Positions 21,536 to 33,732 of a stretch of DNA of 64,000 bases are shown in pieces. The position numbers and the translations under genes are program-made. The first letter of the stretch is position 1. Each line of letters begins with the position of its first letter. Source of the DNA: Diadema setosum (lineage: Eukaryota; Echinodermata; Echinoidea; Diadematoida; Diadematidae); assembly GCA_033980235.1 (NCBI GenBank), contig CM067067.1:18295239-18359238 (forward strand), written 5' to 3'. Below the pieces are notes generated by a model. The model was not told the DNA's origin. It saw nothing but the letters and a program-made list of their open reading frames with translations, and did no database searches.

Positions 21536-24214
21536 CTTTTGCTCCATAACTGGATATTTATAGATTTGCTGAAACAAAATGAGTATTTTTATTTTCAGAA
21601 AAAGAATTCCTTGTGGTTTGGCAGCCACATGGATATGCATGGTGTCATGTTATGCAAGAGTGACTGACAGTAATTGATTTGTGCCCCCCTTCCCCCCCCC
21701 CCCCAACACCCTGACCATAACCTCTGGGATGAAGTTGTGCCCCCTCCCTTCAACACACATGTTAGTGCATACCAAGTCTTTGACAAGGGATTGATCTCTA
21801 GGGGGCTATGAGAAAGTGATAAGACTTAACTTGTATGGTCGTAAATTATCAGTCATATTTTGTTTTTTTCTTTTTTTTTAGTTTTATTTTCTTTGCACAT
21901 AGTTCATTATTGCAATGAATTTGCCATGGTGCGTAAACAAATTGCCCCAGTGGCTTGTGGAATTCAGTGAATGTTTACCTAGTTTTTGTAATATTTTATT
22001 TATTCAATTCTTTTTTTTTCTCTGTCGTTGTGGTGTATAAGACAGACGTGGATGCGATAACGTGTGTGTTGAGTAGCTCGCTTGGATTGCCAGACTTCGC
22101 TATCTATCCGTCGTATTTGTAGTTGTGAAAGAGCCATGCAGTGCACAGGTGTTACAAGTATAGGTCTACATGGAAACATTTAGGCGTAAGTGACCTTTTC
22201 CTTTCCTGGACTTTTGGAGGAGTCTGTGTCGTTATTATCGATGAAATAATTAGATGAGGCAAGGTATGAAGACTGAACTCCTGCGGTACAGGGGAAATTG
22301 CAGGGGTGGGTTTGAAGTACCCATTGTTGTATCAAAGAGGATGGAATATGAGGTTATTTTTATTGTAAAGCTCTGGGTCAGTGCCCATCCCCACCCCCCC
22401 CCCAAAAAAAAAAAATGCAATGCTCTCTAAAAGCATATTCAGGATGCATTTTATTACTTTTGTTTGCACAAGTTCGGGGTCTTTTCTTTACAGCAAGTAC
22501 GTATACACGGTATACTTGTCGCGTACAATATTTTGTAGACTTCATCACAAAATATACACTGTACTGTCTCAATAGTATATGGAGGAGCAGCTACCTTTTG
22601 GATACCACGTATGTTAGCCAGCTGCTCTCATCCCACCCTAAGGCAAAGTATGTATATTTACACTGGCATAATGTGCACATCATAATGGCTCCCCATAGGT
22701 ATAATGGGATTAAGTGTATACTATTTCATTAAGAGGAAAAATATTTTTTCCTATAGTTGTATCCCTGTCACAAAGCAGCATGTATGAGCTATGTTACCTT
22801 CTGTTGGCCTTATTCGCGTGGGCCTGATAAAGGGCGGTGTTGTAAGACATTAGACGGATAGGCTAGTGTTGGGCGAGAACAGATTTAGAGGAAAGTTTTG
22901 TCTCTTGTTGAACTTAATCGTAGGAGTGGAGTAAGTTTGCCAGGTCAATTTCTGTCAAGATAGAATGGCATTGACTGTATAGAATTATTTAATTTTGTAA
23001 GTGAGACGGATAAGTGCACAGTTCAGATAGACATCATTCTGGGTCAGGGTTCACCGAGGGGCCAACAAGCACAATGCTCTGATTGGGCAGTTGTTGATAG
23101 AGGCACAACTTTGAATAGTGATGGCTTGTTGCCAAATGTATTTGCCTTTGATGCACGCTTGAAAGCCCATCAAGCTCTTTGCTACGAATTCGATCGTAAG
23201 GCATTGGTAAAAAAAAAAATAAAAAAGGGGGGCTGGTGTTTAACTTTTTTTAAGGGATCCTGTACATGAACAATGAAATGCGCTTGACATGCATTAGGGT
23301 GCGAATGATCAAGATGGGTTTTTGATGGCTTTAATTCCATCCAATAGGTTCATGTTATGTTGCTTCTAGACCTGCTTAGATTGAATATCTGTTCCATTGG
23401 TAAATCATGCTCAGTTTTCCAAAGCAAACATAAATTATTTCCATTGGTCGGACCCATATACTTAGCTAATAGGCTGCACATGGATAGGAAAACTTAGCCT
23501 CGGCATGCCAGGTCAAATAGTTGGGGCCCATGTTGAGAAAAAGCTTGTGCGTCTTTGTAATCGAGTGTGTTTGGCAAGTGCGTAAGCTCAGGCTTGTGTG
23601 TGTATTTAATATCCCTGCCTTTTTCTCTTGAGCACACGAACGATAACGACGTAATTATGCACCGTAGAAATGTGGTGACACTCATGTATGTGATCGCCAG
23701 GATTTGATAGTCCTCTGCAATATCTGTGTCGTAACAATTACTCAGAGGTAGCGAGTCATTTTACGTAGGATTTTGCAATTATATTCCACAGTCACTTCTC
23801 TCTTTGTCGAAATAAATACTTTGATATCAAGAGGATATTGAGAACACACACACACACACACATGCACACTAATGTTATTTGCAGGTATTGTGTTTGTGCA
23901 TCTCATAATCTGTGCCATAAATTCATGTATTATTCTGTGACCACTGCACACCCTGCTTCTAAAGTCATTCACTGTTACCTTAATGATGATGCTATAAAGA
24001 TTATCTATATCTTTAAAAAAACAAAAATGTGAGTGTGGTTTGTATCTTGTACCATGTTGACTGCAAAAGGCAATGTAAGAGCTTTTTGTGTATAGTGAGA
24101 GTGTGAGGACACTCTTTTGTGTACATTTTCAATCTCTAGTGGATTGGAAATGTACGCAAAATAGAATGATACCTGGAAAAAATCCTAAACAGAAGGAAAA
24201 CCAACCCATTTGTA

Positions 24215-24857
24215 TACTGTAAATGCCGTTATTTTTTCGTGCAGATATTTTCGCAAATGACGAGGTCATAGACATTTTCGCGAAATGTTGTTTTTGCGAA
24301 TCGATGGCGACGTCTACGTTTATGCTCTATTAAAGGTGCATAGTCCCGGTAGTGTAGAGGGTGCTGTTGATGATACTGCCGATCACCGTTAGCATTGATA
24401 CGAAGGTTGCCGAAGTTGAGCTGTCATCAAGAGTAAAGCGCGTAGGTGTTGCTAAGTAACGTTGCCTTTTGTTGTCTTCTCTGCGCATCACGCAGTCAGC
24501 TGTAGTAATGCCAGGGTGCGTGCATATGTGTTTCTTATCATGACATCACAAAAGAACTTTGCTAAAGCTGTCATCCCCTCAGCCGAATTGTGATAGGACC
24601 ACCGGCTACAGTGGATCGGACTTCTTCAGACTTGGGGAAGTGGGTCCCAGCGTAAGCGCTAAAGAGAAGTCAATAGCGTAGGTCTCTATAGGAAATTTGT
24701 GCCGTGCGCCCGCGTATGCATTTGACTAAACCACCGGGACCAAGTGCCTTTAACGCAGCGCATGGAGACATATTTGCGTGTTGTTAAATTTGAGATGCAA
24801 CTGTGATTCGCGAAATTTGTGAAAATTACACTCGCGAAAATAACAGCTTATACAGTA
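24215..24857. mobile_element. TACTGTA-ended MITE disrupted by a nested insertion
   Basis: The outer ends TACTGTAAATGCCGTTATTT and (other strand) TACTGTATAAGCTGTTATTT are inverted repeats. Just inside are TTCGCGAAA-type motifs typical of this group. The element is split by a second transposon at 24330-24753. The outer element without the insert is about 220 bases, similar to its relatives at 52155 and 54892. Confidence 0.8.
24330..24753. mobile_element. Nested MITE with TTAAAGGTGC / GTGCCTTTAA ends
   Basis: TTAAAGGTGCATAGTCCCGG at the left and CCGGGACCAAGTGCCTTTAA at the right are inverted ends of about 24 bases. It sits wholly inside the TACTGTA-ended element, so it inserted later. No coding capacity in 424 bases. 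Confidence 0.8.
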
Positions 24858-24969
24858 TTAATTTTAGCATAACCAAAATCCTGTTTTTTTTTGTCTTTTC
24901 TTTTTTTTTTTTTTGCTGGTAATTTTGGAGATTAAGTGGAACAAGGAGATACATTTTCTGACAAGTTCC

Positions 24970-25490
24970 GATACTGTAGATGATGTATGAATAATGTATT
25001 GGGTACATTGTTTTCATACACATCTTACATGTTACAACTGATTGAGAGTATTAAATCAGTGTTTTAGTTGTAGCCATATCATCGCTGGAGCGACAAGACC
25101 CCGTATCTACAAAATGTCAAATGTTCAGGAGAGCCCAAATAACGTGGTGGCCAAAGCACTGTGGCAAATAGGATAGCCTTTCCTTTGACATGCCATGGTG
25201 GCTTCATTTTTGGAGTAAGACAGTTGGGATTTGGACAGGACATCACTTAATTTAACCCATTATTTGACCATTAATCCAAAAAAAGTCATTTTCACCAAAA
25301 TTGCAGATACAAGGTCTTGTCACCCCAGCGACGATATATTCATTCACATCCTACATAAGCACATATCCTAAGCACTGTTCAGACTGTAGATGATGTATGA
25401 ATGATGTACTGGGGACATTGTTTTCATACACATCTTACATGTTGGAACTGATTGACCGTATTAATCAGTGTTTTAATTGTAGCCATGATA
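24970..25490. repeat. Tandem duplication, one copy holding a MITE
   Basis: A block starting CTGTAGATGATGTATGAAT and running to TTGTAGCCAT occurs at about 24972-25078 and again at about 25384-25487. The sequence after each (CACATCCTACAT... TAAGCACT) is also shared, so the unit is about 150-170 bases. Only the first copy contains the 262-base MITE. Confidence 0.8.
25077..25338. mobile_element. MITE, GTCGCTGGGGCGACAAGACC family, copy B
   Basis: Inverted copy of 12927-13184. It starts ATATCATCGCTGGAGCGAC and ends CCAGCGACGATAT. Internal landmarks (TTTGACATGCCATGGTGGC, GACAGTTGGGATTTG) match copy A in reverse order. It interrupts the first unit of a local tandem duplication. Confidence 0.85.
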
Positions 25491-27170
25491 AAAACATGAG
25501 CATATATACATCCACATCCTACATATTACAAGACATAAGCACTCAGGGCACTTTTTTCTTCTTCTTTTTTAATCATACGAGTTTCTTATCAGATGGTTTC
25601 ACAGTCAAGAAATCATTTTATACACACCATTTGAAGGCATTTCAGTTGTATTACCAGGGCCCCAATGCATAGAATTGAGATCAAACAAACGTGTAAGTCA
25701 AAATATCAAACATTGTTTCTTGAATACTCAGTTCTGATTGGCTGATGTCCGACTTCGGTTTGACTTTCTGACTTATGATTTATTGCATCTTTTTATGCAA
25801 TAAGGCCCAGATTTTTCCTGAGATTTTATGTCACACAGGATTATTGGCATTCAAATAAGAGAAGTAGGTACAGTGTACATGTTGAGAATTGGACATAGTT
25901 GTGGATATATTAGCCTTAAAAGGTACACAGGTCTAGGCAAGATAGTCATGTTGGCATAAGCAATTACATAGGATCCCCCAAGGTGCCGATTTTAGCACAA
26001 AAGAACTCTTCCATTCATATTTTTACCCACTTATATTGTTAAAAATAAGAGGAGAAAATCATGCTTTTGGTTGATAACCAAAGAATTACACAATAATCCC
26101 TTTTCTCCTGAAAATTCATCTGTAAAAGTGTTTACAACAATGCAATAATTTGATGCATACATAGAACACAATTTATTTGTCTTGATCTGGTTCATCTATT
26201 TTTTATCTTTTTTTAAGGACCTATTTTGTGGAGATCAGTGTGCTGCTCATAAGAAAACTCTTTGAATGAATTCTGATCACTATGAAATATAAATACCTTA
26301 GACTGTATGATTGCAGGTAACCCACACAATCAAATGTAGTTACTCATGATTTTTTCTTAGTGCTTATGTACAGTCTCTCATGTTTATCAAACACTTGATA
26401 TCTTCAGACTTAGGAATGTGAAAACTACTGTCTTTTTCTTTTCTTTTTTAACACTTGTGACACATTTTTTTTTTTTAAATCTCATTGCCAGTTTGTGATA
26501 CAATTCCTCTCAGGGTCCTCATGTCTTCCAGTATGGGCAAAATGCCAGGCTTTGTGAGCTAAGCGCGAATCAAGGAAGTGGTCTATACCTGTTTACTGTG
26601 CTTAGGCGACATAAACGAAGTTTAACGCTATTCGAAAATATTGAAATTCCTGCGTGCAAGTTTTGTAAGCGCACAGACGCATCTAAATAATTTGAAGGGC
26701 AGGAGGTCTGTTTGACACAGCTCAGATAGTGTCGTATTTCTCTCAGACATAAGTTCAACAGAAAAAAAAAAACCCTAATGCATCCATCGAGACAATTCCA
26801 GTAGCACTTGGACACTGTCATGGGTTAACATCCATTTCCTTGTGTTTAAAATAAACACACATATCTCTTTCTCTGATGAGAAGATAAGGAGTCATGATGA
26901 ATACCGAGACAATGGAGGATGTTGGCTTTCACAAGGCACAACGTTCTGTTCCTCATTGTGGACATGGGGACACGATTCGTTTGACCCAGATGGGTAGCGT
27001 ACAGACCATTGGAGACGGTTTTCTCTGTGTGCACCCATCATTGTGTGTTCATCCGAAATTCTCAAAAGGCACTAGTATATATTGGCTAGGAGAAAAGAGC
27101 AGGTTGAATCAAGGCTAAACTCTTGTATTATCGCTAAGCTATGGATAATGCTGAGGTTCCCCCCCTCCCC
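25491..27170. other. No gene seen
   Basis: AT-rich sequence without supported exons or clear repeats, apart from short T and A tracts (about 26467, 26761). Confidence 0.5.
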
Positions 27171-27279
27171 CCCCCCCCCACACACACACACAATTTGATA
27201 AGTTTAGGTCTCTGAAGCTGAATATGTATGTACAGCATTGCAATATTCACTGTACTCACACGCTGGAAACTTACGTGAC

Positions 27280-27366
27280 GATGATGGTGATGATGATAGT
27301 GATGATAATGGATGATTGAGGTGATGGTGGTGGATGATGATGGTGATGATGGTGATGATGATGATG
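27280..27366. repeat. (GATGGT/GATGAT)n imperfect array
   Basis: Purine-rich GATGATG/GGTGATGATG units. They give runs of His/Met/Ser in conceptual frames, but these are not genes. Confidence 0.85.
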
Positions 27367-27479
27367 ACCAGTAAGCCTGCAAAGTTTTCAACTAATTCCC
27401 CCCCCCCCACCCACACACACGCACACATACACACTGAAAAATGGTTAATAATGTCAACCCCATGGGATAAGAAACAATG

Positions 27480-27685
27480 TGGGCGGCGAGATGGCTCAGT
27501 CAGTAGTATGTCTGTGTGTCTGTCTTGCATTCAGATGACTTGGTTCAAGTTCCATTGAGTCTAGGAGAGCAACGTTGTGTCTTATCAGGCTGTCTGTCTT
27601 CTCTAGAAAGAGGTAAAACACTCTTGTCTCTGGAGAGGGCAAAATATTTGAGACTTTTCTGTGCAAGAGTCAAAACTCATGCACG
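27480..27685 (+). mobile_element. tRNA-derived SINE-like element
   Basis: The head GGCGAGATGGCTCAGTCAGT contains an A-box-like motif. GGTTCAAGTTCC at about 27542-27553 fits a B box, with about 50 bases between, as in a tRNA. An unrelated ~130-base body follows (TCTAGGAGAGCAACG...). The tRNA cloverleaf is not intact, so this is a SINE head, not a gene. Confidence 0.6.
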
Positions 27686-28262
27686 TTAAAGGAAACTCAA
27701 ACCCAAAGAGCAATGTGAATTGAGTGAAAGCAGCAACATTAATTAGTAGAACATATCAGTGAAAATTTGAGGAAAATCAGACAATCGATGCAAAAGATAT
27801 AAATGTTTAAAGTTTTGGTGTTGGAACCGCTGGATGAGGAGACTACTAGAGGTTATGGCATCATGTGTGGACAACAATATAAAGAAAATATAAAGGGCAT
27901 TCCACAAAAATTCATTTTTCATGAAAATTACACATTCCATCAACTTGATACTGACATATTTTAAGGGTAGTAATTATTCCCCCTGCTTTCTGAAAGCAGT
28001 TAGTCAAGTGCTCTTTCATTATGGTAGAAAAGTGAATTTTTGTGGAATTTTCTTTATATATTTTTTCACACTGTTGTCCACACATACGTCATGACCTAGA
28101 TAGTAGTCTCCTCATCCAGCGTTTCCAACACCAAAACTTTAAAAATTCATAACTTTTGCAAATTGATTGTCAGATTGTCCTCAAACTTTCACTGATGTGT
28201 TCTGCTAATGTTGCTGCTTTCACTCAATCCACATTGCTCTTTGGGTCTGGATTCCCTTTAAA
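27686..28262. mobile_element. Long fold-back MITE with TTAAAGG ends
   Basis: Arms of roughly 240 bases are near-perfect reverse complements. Left CCCAAAGAGCAATGTGAATT matches the reverse complement of right AATCCACATTGCTCTTTGGG. The centre lies around 27960-28000. Ends are TTAAAGG and CCTTTAA, as in the element at 10364, but the arm sequence differs. No protein. Confidence 0.85.
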
Positions 28263-28729
28263 GATCCCGGCTTCACTCGTTCATTGCAAAGAGCAGGGTG
28301 TAAACACGATGGAAGTGGTGCAACCCACACACACACACACAACAGAGGCAGGTGCTCGATGCCAACTCCTCAAGGTGAACCCCAGGTGACTAGCAACAGT
28401 CAACAGACAGTTATCAACCAGGCACGTTGTGCCACACGAGAGGGAGGAGCACTAATATCACAGCTGATATCACAATTCATGTCATTTGTCATCAGGAGGA
28501 GGATCGATATCTTGGGCAATCTTTATTATATAGCTTTCAGAGTAATCAAAAGTTGATTCTCTCTGAATGAGATGAATCTCTCACAGAGTGTTGTCTCGAG
28601 TAGATAGCATTGTGAGTGGCATCCAGAATAGGGCAGATCTTTTAGATTTGTCGATCTGTTTGCTTTAAAATTCAAGTCAATCATATTTGTTTGTATTTCT
28701 ACAGGATATGCGTACATGGGTGTGTGTGT

Positions 28730-28732
28730 GTC

Positions 28733-28785
<53 letters not shown>

Positions 28786-28786
28786 C
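28730..28786. repeat. (TA)n(CA)n microsatellite
   Basis: A compound dinucleotide array: TA units followed by about 18 CA units. Confidence 0.9.
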
Positions 28787-29270
28787 ATAACATGATCACA
28801 TGGCTAGCACAGATGGAAGAGATGCTGTGCATGCCACGTTTTATATTCTTTATAAAAGAGAACATACGAAAATATTGCCTCCTGCAACACAATGCAATGT
28901 ACATTATCTCCAAGGTAGGAAATAAATAACTTTCCTCTTAAATGAAAAAGGAAAATACTTGCATCTAATTCCATCACCATGTACCGAATTCATCAGCTCA
29001 CTATGCTGTCTTACAAGTCCAAATTTCCTGGAAATATTATGCTCCCAAATATTAATAGCATACAGAATAGATTGTGGCTTTGCTCTGACCAATTACCAGT
29101 AATATATTCTTTGAAGGTAGAGAGACATTGAATAATTCATAAAACGCTTGGCAATGAAAACTGATCTTCTCAAGCGAAGTCATGTTCTGCTTGCCAGAAA
29201 CCTACTGTTGCATCTTCCTGGTTCTTTTGTTGAGCTAGGTATTTTATTTAATTTTTTTTTTATTTAGAAA

Positions 29271-29446
29271 TACAGTGCAATCCCATTATAACGAAATTCC
29301 GGTCACAACGAAATAAAGATTCAGGCCCTAGCATTATCCACTCTATGTTTTTTTTATTGTTCACTTGTTCGGTTATAATGAAATTTCGATATAACGAAAG
29401 AAAACTGTCGGTCCAGAGGATTTCGTTATACAGAGAGTCCACTGTA
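29271..29446. mobile_element. Pogo/Tigger-like MITE (TA-CAGTG ends, TATAACGAAAT motif)
   Basis: The left TACAGTGCAATCCCATTATA and (other strand) right TACAGTGGACTCTCTGTATA are terminal inverted repeats followed by ACGAAAT. TA duplication plus CAGT ends is the known signature of Tc1/mariner-pogo elements. About 176 bases, non-autonomous. Confidence 0.7.
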
Positions 29447-30658
29447 TGCTGGACAAGTAATCATCTAATTCTACTTACGAAGCATGTCTTCTGTTAGGCC
29501 TTACCCTCATTCATACCATACCATGTCTCCTTTGGCATCATTGCGAAGGTAAACAAATTTTGTAATATTTCACTTCTACCAACTTCCTTGGACAACATAG
29601 TTGTTTTTGTGAATACCAGAGTAAACTGCACATCGATCTTTGGACCAGTTTCACGCAACTACTATTTAAACAGATTTTGGCAGATGAGCCAAATATTCTG
29701 TGCGACACCCAAGCAGCCTCATATCTATGACCTCACACTGTGTCAATGTGGAATGGGAAGAAGGAATATAAACAGAAACAATTATGAGTCTCTCACATAG
29801 TCTGTTGGTACTCGATAGATGGTTGACCTAAAAACCCACAAAAAGGTTTGTCCCACACGTGAGACAGCTCAGATGCATTAATCTTCCACAGGGGGCAAAG
29901 GCTGCTAATTTCCTTGACTCTACTCTACTAACTGTTAACCCATCCAATCAAGGGTGTGCAGCTCACAATATCCAGAGTTAATGAACACTGCCTCATTTTG
30001 TTTGCTCTTTTTTAAGTGCCTTGACACTTGTGGCGTTCAACAAGCAATTCTTTCATTGTTATCCCTTCTGAGGTATATCAAAGTCACAACAGCGACAACA
30101 CTAACAGCAATATTGGACATAAACACTCCATGAATTTGCTGGGAATTCTTCCTTGAATCTAGTTTTCATCTCCTCCCAGATATTTTTGTCTTAAATCTGG
30201 ATTTGCCAAATTTGGGACATGTTTGCCCTTCTGTGCATTTGTGTATTTGTCTTAGTCTACATTGCAATTAGTGTAGTTTACAGACCACTGAAATGATTCA
30301 CACTCTATTGCTGCACATTGTTTGCCTCATGTTTTCTTTAATAAGTTAATAAGAAACATTAATCTTTTATTCACAGTCTCTTTTTTTCCTTTTTGTTTTT
30401 GTTTGCAGTAGTGGTACAATTAAACACCTCTTCTACTATTGACATACAAACACCCAGTGATGCATGCAGATTGAAAATGTCTGACATTCGCTGGCTTGCT
30501 TGAGAAATTCACTTTCCTCAGAAAACGAGTTTGATACATACTTGACCGACTTAACGTACACATTTTATATTCCTGTGAGCTGCTCATGAGGAAACTAAGT
30601 GATTATACTTGAAGGAGGCTCATGAAATGTACAAATGTACACTGAGATTGAGCAGCGA

Positions 30659-30842
30659 CACTGACATAGCCTTGCTTAAAGTCGACCTTGCATAAGTTGA
30701 CTTGTCGCCTAAGTTGAAGTTCTTATCTTTTCTCATTATATTCTATTGATTTTAATCCCTCTTAAGTCGAATTTTCTCTAAGTCTAAGCTATTTCTTCAG
30801 TCCAAATAGAGTCGACTTTAACTATAGGCAAGTTTGACTGTA
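30659..30842. mobile_element. MITE with TACAGTCAAAC end and AAGTCGAC motifs
   Basis: The right end (other strand) reads TTACAGTCAAACTTGCC; the left end is more decayed. TTAAAGTCGAC near the left matches GTCGACTTTAA near the right as inverted subterminal repeats. TA/CAGT ends again suggest a mariner/pogo-type origin. Confidence 0.55.
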
Positions 30843-33551
30843 ATTCTATGACAACTTAAGTCTCATACCATACCACATCTACATGCAAGAGACAATGTAC
30901 TTTGGAAAGAGTTTTTTGGACATTAAAGCTAGAACATAGCTTTCAGAAGGGCTCAAAATTCATTTTTCTATTACTTGGGAATTTACATGCAATACATCAA
31001 AAGGGTCTTGCAAGAAACTTGTCTGGCCGACGCGGTTTGCCATGATAATGAGTTGTTTTGGAATATTTTGAAATCAAAGGTGTTAAAATAATTTCTGCCG
31101 TAGTACACGACTTTTGTTTCTGCGGTGCCCTTCGCACTCAAGTAGTGGGTAGGTAGAAAGTTATTAGCATACAAAGATAATCGAATTGCATCCTAGCAAA
31201 TGTAGTTTGTACAGTACTGAATCACATGCAACTAACATGCTACACACATTTCACACTTGTGTGATGGACACTGCTATGACCTGACGTATGCATAGAATCG
31301 ATTTAATCAATTATAAAACATCAGGTAGCAACCACAATCAGTTATGCTCTGAGATTGCAATACTACTGGCATAGTCTCCCAGTAATATTTCACGCTTTTG
31401 TTGTTACCCAACTGAAATTTTGTTATCACAGCATTATTTCAAACATTTCATATGCACAATGCCTCCATTTTGTGAAAAAAATCAAATAATTTATGTAGTA
31501 GAATGGAAACTATGTTTTTCCTTTCACACATCAGGCCTAGAATCACTCCTCACAGAAGGCTACAGTCAAAATGTGAAGATTTTTTTTTTTGTACTATAGC
31601 TCTACAAACAGCAATATCCCATCAAAGCCCATCTAATAATCAGACAGAATTCTTTCAATGCAACTCCACAGCTACCCACAAGACACATCAATCTACACAT
31701 TGTGCTTATAGATCCAGATAACAAACAATGGCAAGTCATCACACTGATGCGTACACATGCTTTGTGAGCGGTTATCTTGTGAACGTACCAGAATGAAGGG
31801 CAACGAGCGAAGTTGAGGATCTAAGGAATGAAACATGTCAAAATTCAAGCATTCCGATCAACCTAAAATCTTTGTATGTCTGGTGGTGGAGAGGGGAAAG
31901 TGGAACTTCAAAAAGAGGGAATTAATAGCCCTTCTTCCTGTAATAAAAGACACAATTGGTCTATTTCCTACCCTACATACTCTTCTGCATATTTAAGGCA
32001 AGGTTATTATGGGTGTTATGTTGTTATTTTTTTCCCTCTCGCTTTTTAATCTCATGCCTCACATCTGGCTTGTATTACATAATCACAATGCCGAATGGGG
32101 ACATGAACACTGGTGTAGGGTCAAAAACTGCACAATGATAGAAGAAGCTGACCAGACACAGATTTTTAGTTTGAGATGTTGTGTAATGATGATGTAATGA
32201 TGTGTAACTCCATACAAATGGACTTTCCTAACCTATCTAAATAATGGAAATAAAAGTACACACTCTGGAATAGTGCTTCCTGAGATAAGAGGCTTTGAAG
32301 TTTAGGGTCTATTCAAGTGCTTTGATAATCTCACTAAGCTGTGGTCTAAACAGGATGTAAAACTCCAGGACAACCACAATGAAGGGATTATCAGATTATA
32401 CTGAAATTTTGCCCACTCAATTAACACATTCAATTAATGAATATTGTCAACTTTCAAAGCAGTGGCCTTATCTTTTTAAAAGTTATGAGAGTTGAAAGTG
32501 AAGAGGGTGTAAAGAGTTTCTAAGATATAATACAGAGTCTCTGAAACATAACTTATCACACTTCTACAAAAAAAGTGTTCTAGAAAATCTCCACATAACA
32601 CAACATCCTATTCATGTTATGATTTCAAACTTGAACACTATGTAAAAGAAGGATGGCTCTTTTTGAAAATACTTAAAAAAACTGAAAATTGATTAGGGTC
32701 ACCCATTCCACCCATTTTGAGTCCTCGTGTAAAATCTTGCCATGCGACTTTTCGTTCATTTTGTGATGCACGGTCACATATGTAAACGACTGGTGGACAG
32801 TTTTGGCCAACTGACCAGAAGAGCATGTTCATATGCCTGGGATGGTCTGGATGATAATTCGTCAAGAGATTTACTTTTCAGAAACAGGATGTTAGTACTT
32901 TCAGATACACAGTAAATGGCATTTGTCAATTTATATGAAAGACATCAAAATTTCTTATCAACGCACGTGGCTTGAGCATCTGCAAAATTATACAACCATG
33001 CATATAACGTAGAGTGACATGTGTTGATAGTTTAATCTGCATCGTGATCTTGTAGCAGAAAAGTAGAGAGAAATGATTATCAGTTTGTCTGTACCTGCAG
33101 ACAAAAGTCAAGACATTTGGGGTCACATTATGGCAGCTACAGCACAGTTCCTGCCTGCCTTCTACCAAACATTACATCACAGAGAGCACGGCTCTGCGGT
33201 CATCACTACACTCAAAAGTCTGCATCGTTAGCTAGGAGTGGATTCCCTGAACGATATGTGTCACGGCTGCGTAGCAGTGGTGAAATGATATCTTGCCCTG
33301 CAACAGATCTCACCGTCTCAGCCCGCGGACGAGGAGGTCTGCAACTTTAGCTTTCATCGATGCCTCCAGGCAAAGCAGCTGGGAGGAAGGCCTACAGACT
33401 ACACGAAGACAATTTGGTCTGAAAGACTGGCAGCCGGATGCAACAACACATTCAGCAACAACTCACTCAAGTCTTTTCACCAACATCAACTACCCGAATT
33501 CGCATCACAAAACAGGACACACGTGGTCGCGTGAAGTGGCTGGCTGGCCGG
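30843..33551. other. CCDC13 3' flank, no other gene seen
   Basis: The 3' UTR of the minus-strand CCDC13 gene must begin at 33551 and run leftwards. I could not fix its polyadenylation site. No further exon or clear transposon was recognised to 30842. Confidence 0.4.
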
Positions 33552-33732
33552 CTAGCTGCCGGGCTGGGAGGAGGCGGCACTGCCTTGCCTGAACTGGCGG
33601 AGTCCCTGCAGAAAGACCGTCTTGGTTTGGTCCATCATCTGGTGATAGAGACGCAGGTCCTCCTCCTTGGCCTTCAGTGTGCTCTGCAGGGCAGCCTTCA
33701 GCGCGTCGTTCTCGTCCACTTGGATGGCCAAC
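33552..33732 (-). CDS. CCDC13: CCDC13 exon 15: C-terminus
   Basis: Completes an Arg codon, then LAIQVDENDALKAALQSTLK, AKEEDLRLYHQMMDQTKTVF and a tail ending SSQPGS before TAG (33554-33552). RLAIQV-EN-ALK is the conserved CCDC13 C-terminal block. Confidence 0.95.

Larger units (their letters stand above)
15600..24214. other. Gene-poor region with simple repeats
   Basis: No exon could be supported. Contents seen: a GT tract (about 16929-16953), a 33-base T tract (17286-17318), a 26-base C tract (17827-17852), a T tract (about 21510-21535) and an AC tract (about 23845-23862). Patches with GCGA/CATGGC words (about 19420-19720 and 20220-20400) look like old repeats. Confidence 0.5.
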
